This document shows, piece by piece, positions 1 to 7,135 of a stretch of DNA of 64,000 bases (within the stretch, counting starts at the first letter, position 1; every line of letters starts with the position of its first letter). Both the position numbers and the translations under genes were made by a program. Under the pieces are notes generated by a model. It saw only the letters and a program-made list of their open reading frames with translations. It had not been told where the DNA came from and did not search any database. Origin of the DNA: a virus; the IMG/VR virus record IMGVR_UViG_3300036790_000196, positions 1 through 64,000 of that record; one strand, given 5' to 3'.

Positions 1-41
1 ACGACTTGCGAAGCGAAAGCGGGCCGGTCTCAATTCAGGTC

Positions 42-446
42 TCACTTCACCGCCGCCCTCTCTGCCCGCTCCAGCCGCTTGCGCATGGCCTCCCTGAGCG
101 CGGGGCTTGCCGCCATCGCTGCGTCAAACGCGGCCTCCTGGTCGTCGCCCACCAGCCGGCCGCCCGACCCCGAGCCGCGCGGCGTCTTCACGATCAGCGT
201 CTGACCCGGCATGCCCTCGAGGTACGCGGCGAGCTTGGAGGCGTTCTCTCCACGCAGCTTGTGGTCAGGCTCCACAACCTTCTTCTTCGATTCAAGGTCG
301 TAGGCCCATTTGGTTGCGCCGAGCCCGTCAATCCACGCCTGCGCGATCTTGCGCCGCACGTCGGGCAGCGATTCAAGCAGCTCGGTGAGTGTCATTGCGC
401 CGTTGGTTGTCCGGGTCTCCGGCTCTAGAAGTTCAAGGGTGGGCAT
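42..446 (-). CDS. Possible terminase small subunit-like protein
   Basis: A 134-residue protein with a helical N-terminal half, then a segment beginning EPDHKLRGENASKLAAYLEG and a basic, Ala-rich C-terminus. The pattern 'xPDHxxRxxAxxxLAxxLEG' resembles the helix that follows the DNA-binding part of some phage small terminases; that role is inference. It reads out of the first regulatory gap, away from the early genes. An internal Met at residue 17 is an alternative start, since neither start has a clear ribosome-binding site. It lies far from the large terminase in this window, although a circular genome could bring it nearer. It could equally be an unrelated helical DNA-binding protein. Confidence 0.5.
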   Translation of the reverse strand: MPTLELLEPETRTTNGAMTLTELLESLPDVRRKIAQAWIDGLGATKWAYDLESKKKVVEPDHKLRGENASKLAAYLEGMPGQTLIVKTPRGSGSGGRLVGDDQEAAFDAAMAASPALREAMRKRLERAERAAVK

Positions 447-747
447 CGGTATGCGCGCCAGCCTGCGCGCGGACCAAGAATAAAAAAGGTATCCCCTTGC
501 TGGTCAAGCGCAACGGCGAAGCCGTTGAACGTGCAATCTCAATAAGCTGCGCGGGTCAAGTCAACCCGTCCCGCAAACTCACCAAATCTCACCCATCTGC
601 GCAAAACTCGTTTAATTTTATTTCGCGGCGCCCCAAGGTGTTGCCATTGGACACGCACAATTATTCCCTTCCGGCTTGACCGGAAACGCATTCTCCCTTT
701 CGCTGTCCCCGTCGAAGGGCAATTCAGCCCCAGACAACTCCGACTAA
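447..747. promoter_or_regulatory. Divergent control region with two GCTTGACC elements and a hairpin
   Basis: This 301-base gap separates the minus gene ending at 446 from the plus genes starting at 748. At 511-527 there is a perfect 7-bp hairpin, CAACGGC-gaa-GCCGTTG. At 499-509 GCTGGTCAAGC (GCTTGACCAGC on the minus strand) points toward 446. At 669-685 the palindrome TTCCGGCTTGACCGGAA contains the same core on the plus strand, pointing toward 748. Around 545-561 a third related sequence, CGGGTCAAGTCAACCCG, is seen. No good sigma70 -10 box follows the elements, so promoter function is inferred from placement. Confidence 0.5.
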
Positions 748-963
748 ATGAAAACGTACACACCCGCAGCCAAGGCGCTCTTTGCGAAGAACGCCGCTAG
801 CTTGAACCGTATGGCCGAAAAGGCCGCAGCAACCGGACGCAAGGTGAATGGCTACACCCAGCGCGAACTGGAAAACATGGCCGATGAGGCTTTGGCCCGT
901 TCCAAGCAGGGCGACCACTCTTACCGCGAGCCTATGTCTGAACGCTCCTCGGCCTACTGCTAA
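748..963 (+). CDS. Small hypothetical protein, first gene of the plus-strand early run
   Basis: A 71-residue, basic, Ala-rich, probably helical protein (MKTYTPAAKALFAKNAASLN...). I do not recognise a family. The start is preceded directly by TCCGACTAA and has no Shine-Dalgarno. The same 17 bases occur at the start of the gene at 1250, so the context seems to be a reused start signal. It is the first gene downstream of the palindromic element at 669-685, which suggests early expression. A second short gene follows 35 bases later. Confidence 0.6.
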   Translation: MKTYTPAAKALFAKNAASLNRMAEKAAATGRKVNGYTQRELENMADEALARSKQGDHSYREPMSERSSAYC

Positions 964-998
964 CCGCCCCGGTTGAAACGAAACAACATCCTGACAAA

Positions 999-1166
999 AT
1001 GAATCCTGAACAACTCCGGGCATACGCCCTACTTGAAAGCATTGTGAGCAGCGTCGCTGACATCCAGAAGTATGTGCGCACGCCCAACGCGGACATTGAT
1101 CCGCAATTGCTGGCCCTCTTGGTCAGCATGGACAACCAACTCGCCGCCGTCGCCGAGACGACCTAA
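999..1166 (+). CDS. Short hypothetical protein (55 aa)
   Basis: An open frame from ATG 999 to TAA 1166 coding 55 residues (MNPEQLRAYALLESIVSSVA...), acidic and helical, ending in LVSMDNQLAAVAETT. Similar short acidic helical proteins are common next to RecT or early genes in phages, but I cannot name a family. Its start context, GACAAAATGAA, resembles GACTAAATGAA at 743 and 1245. It lies between two genes of similar size on the same strand, which supports it as a real gene. Confidence 0.5.
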   Translation: MNPEQLRAYALLESIVSSVADIQKYVRTPNADIDPQLLALLVSMDNQLAAVAETT

Positions 1167-1249
1167 CCCCTTCCTTCGTCGGAACGCGCTTCGGAACGCT
1201 GGCAAGCGGGCGCGGGAGACGAACCAAACCAACGATAGATTCCGACTAA

Positions 1250-1546
1250 ATGAAAACAGAATATCAGACGCCCGGGCAGGCTCTTTTGGGCCGCCTTCGC
1301 CACCATGTTACCGGAGCGATTGAACGCGGGGAGGGTGTCGCCATTATCGGCGTTCCCGTCCGCACCCCAATCGGCATGTCCGAGTTCTTCGCCTTGGAGC
1401 GCGTGAAGGATTTGCAGCGTATGCAGTCGCGCAACCCTTACGGCTCAAAGAATCACCGGTGGGCCAGTGAGCAGATGCGTGCCCTCGCGGATCAATACTG
1501 TGACGACAAGGGCGAAAGCTGCGTGTCGCATTTTGGAGATTACTAA
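1250..1546 (+). CDS. Hypothetical protein (98 aa)
   Basis: A 98-residue protein with a hydrophobic core segment (EGVAIIGVPV) and a charged helical C-terminus. No family is recognised. Its start shares TCCGACTAAATGAAAAC with the gene at 748. The stop codon TAA at 1544-1546 is followed after one base by the next ATG at 1548, so translation is probably coupled. Confidence 0.6.
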   Translation: MKTEYQTPGQALLGRLRHHVTGAIERGEGVAIIGVPVRTPIGMSEFFALERVKDLQRMQSRNPYGSKNHRWASEQMRALADQYCDDKGESCVSHFGDY

Positions 1547-1547
1547 C

Positions 1548-1913
1548 ATGCACCCTTCAAACCAAACGCCCGCCCCGAACGCGAACACGCCGGGGCCATG
1601 GATTATGAACGGGACCTTCACTCAAAGCGATAAGCACGAAGGAATAGGAGTTGGCACTCGTGAATTGAACGTCGCTGAAGTGTTGGGCGGGACATTTATT
1701 CCCGTATCCGAGCGAGACGCCAACGCCCGCCTTATAGCCGCCGCGCCTGAGTTGCTGGAGTCGCTCAAGGCGATTCGCACAATGATGGAGTCCATGAATC
1801 GCACGCCTGAGCTTAACGCGCTGATCCGCACAACCTGCTTTGATAACGACTTTGCAACGCGATTTCAGAAGGCCCGCGCCGCCATCGCCAAGGCCACGGG
1901 AGGCACGCCATGA
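1548..1913 (+). CDS. Phage hypothetical protein with NARLIAAAPELLESL motif
   Basis: This 121-residue protein carries 'PGPW' near the N-terminus and the block DANARLIAAAPELLESLKAI at about residues 58-77. That block is a hallmark of a widespread family of small phage and prophage proteins of unknown function. The start at 1548 is chosen because it follows the upstream TAA by one base; an earlier in-frame ATG at 1467 would overlap the previous gene by 80 bases. Its stop overlaps the next start in an ATGA. Confidence 0.75.
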   Translation: MHPSNQTPAPNANTPGPWIMNGTFTQSDKHEGIGVGTRELNVAEVLGGTFIPVSERDANARLIAAAPELLESLKAIRTMMESMNRTPELNALIRTTCFDNDFATRFQKARAAIAKATGGTP

Positions 1914-2086
1914 GCGCCGCACACGCCCGCATCGCCGCCAGGAACCGCGCCGAGCGCGAATCGCTCACCGCCCTGGCCCTTCGCCTGCCTCCCCGCCAGC
2001 TTGCGACCTCGGACAGCCTGCTCGCCCAGATGGAGCGCGCGACGGCGCGTTGGAGGTGGATGCAAAGGAAGGGGAACACACCGTGA
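1910..2086 (+). CDS. Small helical protein sharing a 27-base segment with the 63.8-kb gene
   Basis: A 58-residue Arg/Ala-rich helical protein ending in SLLAQMERATARWRWMQRKG. It begins in an ATGA overlap with the previous gene and ends in a GTGA overlap with the next, which supports both ends. Bases 2016-2042 recur exactly at 63782-63808 and are read in the same frame there, giving LLAQMERA in both proteins. The function is unknown. Confidence 0.6.
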   Translation: MSAAHARIAARNRAERESLTALALRLPPRQLATSDSLLAQMERATARWRWMQRKGNTP

Positions 2087-2418
2087 AATCCCCCTGCAAA
2101 TACATCCAAGGCCGTCGCTTCGGCTCGTTCGGAGAGTACCTGCGCCACATCACGGTCGGCGGCTACGTCTGGACGTACCACAAGGCGATCCACGGGCACG
2201 TGGCGCTCAACATGCCGCTCAAGGGCGCGCTCCTCGGCGTGGCATCGGGGGCCATCCGCTACGCCGATGTGAGCGTGGAGTGGCAGCTATGGCGGCGGGA
2301 CTGTCCGGAGGCCGACGAGACCGAGGCCCGCACCTTCGAGCGCCAGCGCAACCGCGAGAACATGCGCGAAATTCGCAGGCTTCTGGACGTCACGCTTCCC
2401 GACTCACTGACGGGATGA
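2083..2418 (+). CDS. Hypothetical protein (111 aa)
   Basis: Starts at GTG 2083 inside a GTGA overlap and encodes 111 residues. The N-terminal half is rich in Gly, Tyr and Trp (RRFGSFGEYLRHITVGGYVW) and suggests a small folded domain. The C-terminal half is a charged helix. I do not recognise it. The frame stays open upstream to 1840, but only this start removes the long overlap with two neighbours. Confidence 0.6.
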   Translation: MKSPCKYIQGRRFGSFGEYLRHITVGGYVWTYHKAIHGHVALNMPLKGALLGVASGAIRYADVSVEWQLWRRDCPEADETEARTFERQRNRENMREIRRLLDVTLPDSLTG

Positions 2419-2431
2419 AGGCACATTCTTT

Positions 2432-2782
2432 ATGGACATATCAAAACTAACGAAAGGCGAGGCGCGAGAAATCGCGGCTCTGTTCGGAAAGACAACGGCG
2501 TGCGGCTCGCAGTCCTCCCACCCATTCGAGGTTGGTGAGAACTACTTTATCCGCACGGTTACCCACCATTTCACGGGCAAGCTGGTGGCGGTTCACCCGA
2601 CGGAGCTTGTGCTCAAGAAGGCCGCCTGGATTCCCGACGATGGCCGCTTCGCCGACGCCGTCGCCACCGGATCATTCAAGGAGGTCGAGCCGTTTCCGGC
2701 TGACGCCGAGGTGATCGTCAACCGCGCATCACTCGTGGACGCGCTCAAGATCGGCTTCAAACTGCCGGTATCCCAGAAGTGA
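2432..2782 (+). CDS. Conserved phage protein of ENYFIRTVTHHFTGKLVAV family
   Basis: A 116-residue protein with the conserved pattern GENYFIRTVTHHFTGKLVAV, then VLKKAAWIPDDGRFADAV and EVEPFP. This set of motifs defines a small protein family found widely in tailed phages and metagenomes; its role is not known to me. The fold is probably a small beta barrel, judging from alternating hydrophobic residues. Its stop overlaps a GTG start at 2779. Confidence 0.7.
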   Translation: MDISKLTKGEAREIAALFGKTTACGSQSSHPFEVGENYFIRTVTHHFTGKLVAVHPTELVLKKAAWIPDDGRFADAVATGSFKEVEPFPADAEVIVNRASLVDALKIGFKLPVSQK

Positions 2783-3024
2783 ACGCCATGGGAACGAATG
2801 CAACAGTTCTGGCAACTGGCTGGCTTTGGAGCAAGAGCTGGAGCGGGAGCGGGAGCAGGAGCAAGAGCAAGAGCTGGAGCAGGAGCGGGAGCGGGAGCAC
2901 GAGCAAGAGCTGGAGCGGGAGCGGGAGCAGGAGCAAGAGCTGGAGCGGGAGCTGGAGCTGGAGCGGGAGCGGGAGCGGGAGCTGGAGCGGGAGCAGGAGC
3001 AGGAGCGGGAGGGGGAGCGGGTAA
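2779..3024 (+). CDS. Low-complexity Ser/Gly/Arg/Trp repeat protein (uncertain frame)
   Basis: From GTG 2779, in a GTGA overlap with the previous stop, an 81-residue frame runs through the hexamer repeat and reads SWSGSGSRSKSWS repeats, ending at TAA 3024. A second frame from ATG 2798 reads Ala-Gly-Ala-Arg repeats and continues to 3109. A third reads Glu-Arg-Glu-Gln. All three plus frames are open because of the repeat, so the coding frame is uncertain. The overlap with the upstream gene favours this one. Confidence 0.35.
   Translation: MNAMGTNATVLATGWLWSKSWSGSGSRSKSKSWSRSGSGSTSKSWSGSGSRSKSWSGSWSWSGSGSGSWSGSRSRSGRGSG
2829..3020. repeat. Hexanucleotide minisatellite, 32 units of GAGCNG
   Basis: Thirty-two tandem 6-base units fill 192 bases. 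Each unit is GAGC followed by A, G or T and then usually A or G, with a few exceptions (one GAGCAC and one GAGGGG). The tract is open in all forward frames. Hexamer tracts can gain or lose units without frameshift, so the length of any encoded repeat protein could vary between isolates. Confidence 0.95.
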
Positions 3025-3028
3025 TCCC

Positions 3029-3109
3029 ATGAAAAACCGCCTCATTGACCTGGCAATCTGCTGCCTCTGCGGCGCCCTTATCGGCGCGGCGATGGCGTGG
3101 GGGTTCTGA
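3029..3109 (+). CDS. 26-residue single-span membrane peptide
   Basis: ATG 3029 lies four bases after the TAA of the repeat gene and behind a purine-rich stretch (GGAGGGGGAGCGGG). It encodes two short basic residues and then one hydrophobic helix (LIDLAICCLCGALIGAAMAW) ending at TGA 3109. It could also be the C-terminal anchor of the Ala-Gly frame that starts at 2798. As a free peptide it would sit in the inner membrane; its role is unknown. Confidence 0.45.
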   Translation: MKNRLIDLAICCLCGALIGAAMAWGF

Positions 3110-3110
3110 C

Positions 3111-3356
3111 ATGAGCAGGCCCGACACGGAATCCCTCATGGCGCGTCTGGGCGACGCCGTGGAAGCGCAGCTTCCCGCCGGGGCCTTCGCGGTCGTCTGC
3201 GTGGCGACGCCCGCCAAAGGCGGCTACGAGGCCATGACCGTCGCCGTCCGCTGCCGCGACCGGGTGGCGATGGCATCCTTCATTGAGCACGCTGCGGCGA
3301 TGCTGATGGCGGCGGACCCCGAGACGAAGATCCACACGGATGAGGACCGCCCATGA
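3111..3356 (+). CDS. Hypothetical protein (81 aa)
   Basis: An 81-residue protein beginning one base after the previous TGA. It has a hydrophobic beta-strand segment (LPAGAFAVVCVATPA) followed by a helix rich in Ala and Met. The layout, 'LPxGxxFxxxxxP' then a helix, resembles the small gene at 7811 and may reflect a shared fold. The stop overlaps the next start in ATGA. Confidence 0.65.
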   Translation: MSRPDTESLMARLGDAVEAQLPAGAFAVVCVATPAKGGYEAMTVAVRCRDRVAMASFIEHAAAMLMAADPETKIHTDEDRP

Positions 3357-3565
3357 GCCCCATGGCTGCCGCCTTCCTCGGCTACAAGTTCTCCCACGGG
3401 ACGCTCCTCATCCGCGTGTGCAGCGCCTGCCCCGGCCGCGCCGAGGTCGAGGCGTTCGCGGCGAGGGAGCCGGCCGTCCCCGTGACGCACGGGCTGTGCC
3501 CGGCGTGCTGCCAGAAGGCGATGGCGGAGCTCCTGGGGGAGCCCGCGGAATCCGATTGCCACTAG
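3353..3565 (+). CDS. Small zinc-ribbon-like protein
   Basis: A 70-residue protein with CSACPG at about residues 23-28 and HGLCPACC at about residues 46-53. The two Cys pairs and the intervening His match a zinc-binding knuckle; 'SHGxCPxC' is a common zinc motif in small phage and regulatory proteins. Zinc binding is inferred. It begins in an ATGA overlap. Confidence 0.65.
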   Translation: MSPMAAAFLGYKFSHGTLLIRVCSACPGRAEVEAFAAREPAVPVTHGLCPACCQKAMAELLGEPAESDCH

Positions 3566-3592
3566 CCAAAAGCTGGCCAAATACTGCCCCAC

Positions 3593-3757
3593 ATGAGCAA
3601 ATACCGTATCGCCCTTACCAGGGAAAACCAAAAGGCGCTGGCCATTTCCGCGAACGTGAACGGGCGCAGCCTGGTGAAGCAGCTTAACCACATCCTCGGC
3701 GACCACTTCAAGGCGTCCGGGATCGCGCAGCCGGCAGCGGCGGCCAGGAAGCCGTGA
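3593..3757 (+). CDS. Ribbon-helix-helix (Arc-like) DNA-binding protein
   Basis: A 54-residue protein. An N-terminal strand (KYRIALT) is followed by a helix (RENQKALAISANVN), the turn NGRS, and a second helix (LVKQLNHILGDHF). This is the layout of Arc/MetJ regulators, in which 'NGRSxxxx' begins the second helix. It probably binds DNA as a dimer. The short gap upstream holds repeated GCCA(A/C) steps that could be an operator. The stop overlaps the GTG of the next gene. Confidence 0.6.
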   Translation: MSKYRIALTRENQKALAISANVNGRSLVKQLNHILGDHFKASGIAQPAAAARKP

Positions 3758-3888
3758 CCCGCGCCCACCGCCGCTTCCTCATCGCCGCCCGCCTCGTCCT
3801 AGCGGAGGCCGAGAGCCTGCGGGAGATGCTGGCGGGGCTGCAAGTTTCTCGCACAATCAATCACGGCACTAAAAAGACCCGTCGATGA
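3754..3888 (+). CDS. 44-residue basic helical peptide
   Basis: Begins at GTG 3754 in a GTGA overlap and ends at TGA 3888 in an ATGA overlap with the next gene; these two overlaps are the main support. The product is Arg/Ala/Leu-rich and probably one long helix followed by a basic tail (KKTRR). No family is recognised. Confidence 0.5.
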   Translation: MTRAHRRFLIAARLVLAEAESLREMLAGLQVSRTINHGTKKTRR

Positions 3889-4409
3889 TTCTCAAAAACT
3901 ACACCTCCGGCGTTGCCAGCGGCATCACCATCAACCGCATCCAGAACTTTCTAATCAAGGCTGGCGTGGCCCAACTGTCCATGGACTACGGCCTAAGCGG
4001 TGAGATTGTCGCCCTGACATTCCATATCCAGATTGAGGCGAACAAGCGCCCTGTGGCCGTTCGCCTTCCAGCAAACGTGGAGGGAGCGCACGAAGCCCTT
4101 TGGCTGGATTACGTGGGACTGGACAAGGTTCGTGACCTTCAGAACGGCGACAAGGAAACCGCCTATCCCTCCAAGAAAAGGTTGAGGCGCTCCCAGTTCA
4201 GAGACCAGGCCGAGAGAGCCGCTTGGAAGCTGACGCAGGACTGGGTTGAGGTTCAGCTTTCGATGATCGCCCTGAAACAGGCCGACTTCATGCAGGTATT
4301 CCTGCCCTACGCATGGGACGGGAAACAGAGCTATTACCAGCGCATAAAGGCTGGCGGATTTATGGCACTAGAAGCACCTAAAGAGCGAATGGAGGCGATT
4401 GAAGCATGA
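3885..4409 (+). CDS. Conserved phage protein (174 aa)
   Basis: This protein has the conserved C-terminal signature FRDQAERAAWKLTQDWVEVQ, then QADFMQVFLPYAWDGKQSYY. The same pattern marks a family found in many phage genomes and metagenomes. The function is unknown; the Trp-rich helices suggest a single alpha/beta domain. Both ends are fixed by ATGA overlaps. Confidence 0.75.
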   Translation: MILKNYTSGVASGITINRIQNFLIKAGVAQLSMDYGLSGEIVALTFHIQIEANKRPVAVRLPANVEGAHEALWLDYVGLDKVRDLQNGDKETAYPSKKRLRRSQFRDQAERAAWKLTQDWVEVQLSMIALKQADFMQVFLPYAWDGKQSYYQRIKAGGFMALEAPKERMEAIEA

Positions 4410-5464
4410 CCACCCCCACCCCCCCGCCAGCGGCGACGGACGCCGATAGGGCGTATGTCGTCATTAAGCGTGGCCTTTTCTGGAGGCCCGAGGATCGGGG
4501 TTACACCAGCGACATTGACGACGCGGGCAGATATACCCGCGAGGAGGCCCTTGAGCGCGTGCACGGCGGCGAGGAGCCCGTCACGATGGAACTTGCCAGC
4601 AAATACGAGGACACGCCGGATGCCGGTACGTGGATGTTCACGGAACGCAAAGGCAATGAGTGCTACGGCAAGAACGCGATAGAGTGCCTGATCCATGAGG
4701 CCCCACAAAGTAATACTGTTGCCATAGTGGCCCTTGGCGGTCCGCACGGCACCAGCGCAGCCCCCGAGGCAGTGAGGGCGCAGGCGCAGACGATATGCGA
4801 CGCACTAAACAGGGCCGCCCACACCCGCGAAGCGGTGTCGCAGGCGGTGGGGGCGTTGGAGGCGAGGATCATAGGCCAAGAAGAACAGCTCAAGGCCCTA
4901 GTCAAAACCGACTGCGGATTCGGCGGCTACGTCGATGCGCTTATGAGCGACAAGCTAAAGGCCGACTCCGACCGCGAATCGCTTAGGGCGCTGGTCGTGA
5001 GGCTCAAGGAGGCAATCAAGGATGCTTCGTTGATGGCAAGGAGCCTCCGTGTTCAGGCGCAGCAACAGGGTCGGCGGGCGCATATCGAAGCTCATTACGA
5101 GATAAAGGAGACGGTATTTAAAGAAGCCCTCTCCCTCGTCCCCGCCGACCTCTCGGATTGCGTCGTCGTCAAGCGGAGCGAGTGGGAGAAGACCATCACG
5201 GCCCATGCCAACCTTGGGCACGCCGACGAGAAGATAGCCGAGTTGCAGAAGAACTACGCCGCGCTGGAGTCGGAGAACTGGCGGCTCCGCGCTATTTGGG
5301 CCGTCACGCTCTGCGGCAAGACTCTCTATCACGATGACGGCGAGTTGCAGGACTCTTCGATGTGCCCGTTCATAGACTTTAAACGGGATTCGATAGACGA
5401 TATTCGGAGTAAATTGTTGGAGCGTCGCAAAGCCCTCTCGCCCGAAGGAAGGGACGCCGGATGA
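4406..5464 (+). CDS. Phage protein with N-terminal VIKRGLFWRPEDRGYTSD domain and coiled coil
   Basis: A 352-residue protein. Residues about 15-60 carry AYVVIKRGLFWRPEDRGYTS and GRYTREEAL, a short domain common in phage proteins of unknown role. Residues about 145-220 form a helical, coiled-coil-like segment, and a second one lies near 265-300. The block DCVVVKRSEWE at about 250 is also frequent in phage coiled-coil proteins. It overlaps both neighbours by four bases. Confidence 0.7.
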   Translation: MTTPTPPPAATDADRAYVVIKRGLFWRPEDRGYTSDIDDAGRYTREEALERVHGGEEPVTMELASKYEDTPDAGTWMFTERKGNECYGKNAIECLIHEAPQSNTVAIVALGGPHGTSAAPEAVRAQAQTICDALNRAAHTREAVSQAVGALEARIIGQEEQLKALVKTDCGFGGYVDALMSDKLKADSDRESLRALVVRLKEAIKDASLMARSLRVQAQQQGRRAHIEAHYEIKETVFKEALSLVPADLSDCVVVKRSEWEKTITAHANLGHADEKIAELQKNYAALESENWRLRAIWAVTLCGKTLYHDDGELQDSSMCPFIDFKRDSIDDIRSKLLERRKALSPEGRDAG

Positions 5465-6174
5465 GCCTACAGCCGGAACACGAACACCACTTAGTCTCCA
5501 AGGATTTTGTGGCCTCAACAGTCTTGGAGAACTTGGCGTCTATCCGCACCCGAATGATCGACAAGCAGGAATTTGAGTGCGCCTATGCAGCGAAGGCTGG
5601 AATTGACCTGATAACGGCACTAAGAGCCGACCTCGCAGCGGCGCGGGCAGATGCAGAGTGGGCGAAGGCGGACGCTATTGATGCCGATTCGAGCCGAGCA
5701 GCGTTCGAGGCGAGAAACCTAGATCTGACAGCCAAACTCGGCGAAGCACTCGAAGAAACAGAGCTGGCAAGGAAAGTGTCGGACGAAACCTCTGCTGACT
5801 GTATAAAGAATTACAATGCCGCCGTAGCCCTCTTGAAAGAGAACGCGGCACTCAGGGCTCACGTATATGCAGATTGTGAAGCCCAGCTCGCCGCCCTTTC
5901 GAGCGAGACGCGGGCCGCAAAGGAAATCTGGCTCAAATCGCACCCCGACGCGATGGACGGCGAGTTCATCCACTGGCTGGAGGACTTGGTGCGCGAGTCC
6001 GAGGCGCGCAAGTCGGACATTAAACGCCTCTTGGATATCATCGAGTCCGTGAATTGCCATGATGGATACTTGGATGGCTGTCTGGAAGATGAGCAATGGG
6101 AGGTGATCGAATCCCTGGAGAAGAAATTCGACGACGCCGCACGCTCCGCCGGGACTGGAGGGAGCAAGGCATGA
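5461..6174 (+). CDS. Coiled-coil hypothetical protein (237 aa)
   Basis: An acidic, mostly helical protein with heptad-like repeats of Ala, Leu and Glu through residues about 45-180. The ribosome-binding region GAAGGGA lies a few bases upstream of ATG 5461. It may pair with the preceding coiled-coil protein, since the genes are translationally coupled; that is inference. No family is recognised. Confidence 0.7.
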   Translation: MSLQPEHEHHLVSKDFVASTVLENLASIRTRMIDKQEFECAYAAKAGIDLITALRADLAAARADAEWAKADAIDADSSRAAFEARNLDLTAKLGEALEETELARKVSDETSADCIKNYNAAVALLKENAALRAHVYADCEAQLAALSSETRAAKEIWLKSHPDAMDGEFIHWLEDLVRESEARKSDIKRLLDIIESVNCHDGYLDGCLEDEQWEVIESLEKKFDDAARSAGTGGSKA

Positions 6175-6488
6175 GCGGCTACATAGGCGGTCGGGAAGGT
6201 GTTAAGGCTCGCAAGCCACACCGCTGCGAGTTGTGCGGGGAGCCCATCAAGGTAGGCGACCTCTACGACAAGCGCACGGGTGTTCAGGAGGGCGAGGGAT
6301 TTTGGACGATGCACATGCACCCAGAGTGCCATAAATATGAGCAGAGGCCAGGGCACCCGCGCACTGTCGATTTCGACTGGTATGAGGATATCTCAGAGCC
6401 CGCCTTTGAGCGATCCGAGGCCATTGCGTACGCGGAAACCCTCCGCGCCGCCATCGACGCCGCCAAAAACGCGGGGAAGGGCGCATGA
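6171..6488 (+). CDS. Zinc-finger-like phage protein (105 aa)
   Basis: Residues about 11-45 read ARKPHRCELCGEPIKVGDLY and MHMHPECH. The CxxC pair followed by HPEC is a zinc-binding arrangement seen in a common phage family ('KPHxCxxCGxxI'). The C-terminal half is an Ala-rich helix. It starts at an ATGA overlap behind a strong GGAGGG, which settles the start against the in-frame ATG at 6096. Confidence 0.7.
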   Translation: MSGYIGGREGVKARKPHRCELCGEPIKVGDLYDKRTGVQEGEGFWTMHMHPECHKYEQRPGHPRTVDFDWYEDISEPAFERSEAIAYAETLRAAIDAAKNAGKGA

Positions 6489-7135
6489 ACGTCCTGGTTG
6501 CATGTGAGTTTTCCGGTGCTGTGCGGCGAGCATTTCGCGCAAAGGGACACAACGCCTGGAGCTGCGACCTGTTGCCCAGCGAGGATGATACGCCGTACCA
6601 CATACACGATGATGCCATAAAGGTGGTCAAAGACGGCATGCAGGACCGGCCTTGGGACTTGGTAATCGCCCATCCCCCATGCACATTTCTGGCAAATAGC
6701 GGGGTGCGTTGGCTATACAACAAGGATGGCTCTCGAAACAACGAGAGGTGGGATAACATGAGAGAGGGCTGCAAATTCTTTGCCGACCTGTGGAACGCTT
6801 GCGGCTCACGGCGATGCTTTGAGAATCCGGTAATGCACGGCCACGCGCAGACTCTGATATGCGATATGGCCCCTAGCTGCCCGATGGGAGGGCGTGCCTA
6901 CCGCATACAGCCATGGGAGCACGGACACCCCGAGAAGAAGGCTACCACGCTTTACACCCTTCGACTTCCACGGTTGAAGCCCAGCAACGTCGTCTTTGCC
7001 CAGATGCAGGAGCTAAGCAAGGGCGACCAGAACCGCGTCCACTACGCCAGCCCAGGGCCAGACCGCTGGAAAGAACGCAGCCGCACGCTTCCTGGAATAG
7101 CCGCAGCAATGGCTGAACAGTGGGGGAATCTATGA
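6485..7135 (+). CDS. Phage DNA cytosine (C5) methyltransferase-like protein
   Basis: A 216-residue protein that begins MNVLVACEFSGAVRRAF, an AdoMet-binding motif I-like start. AHPPCTFLANSG at residues 62-73 carries the PPC catalytic motif, and CFENP near residue 110 corresponds to the ENV motif. The family is a short phage-type relative of C5 methylases with a reduced target-recognition region. It may modify phage DNA against host restriction. The substrate sequence cannot be read from this. Confidence 0.75.
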   Translation: MNVLVACEFSGAVRRAFRAKGHNAWSCDLLPSEDDTPYHIHDDAIKVVKDGMQDRPWDLVIAHPPCTFLANSGVRWLYNKDGSRNNERWDNMREGCKFFADLWNACGSRRCFENPVMHGHAQTLICDMAPSCPMGGRAYRIQPWEHGHPEKKATTLYTLRLPRLKPSNVVFAQMQELSKGDQNRVHYASPGPDRWKERSRTLPGIAAAMAEQWGNL

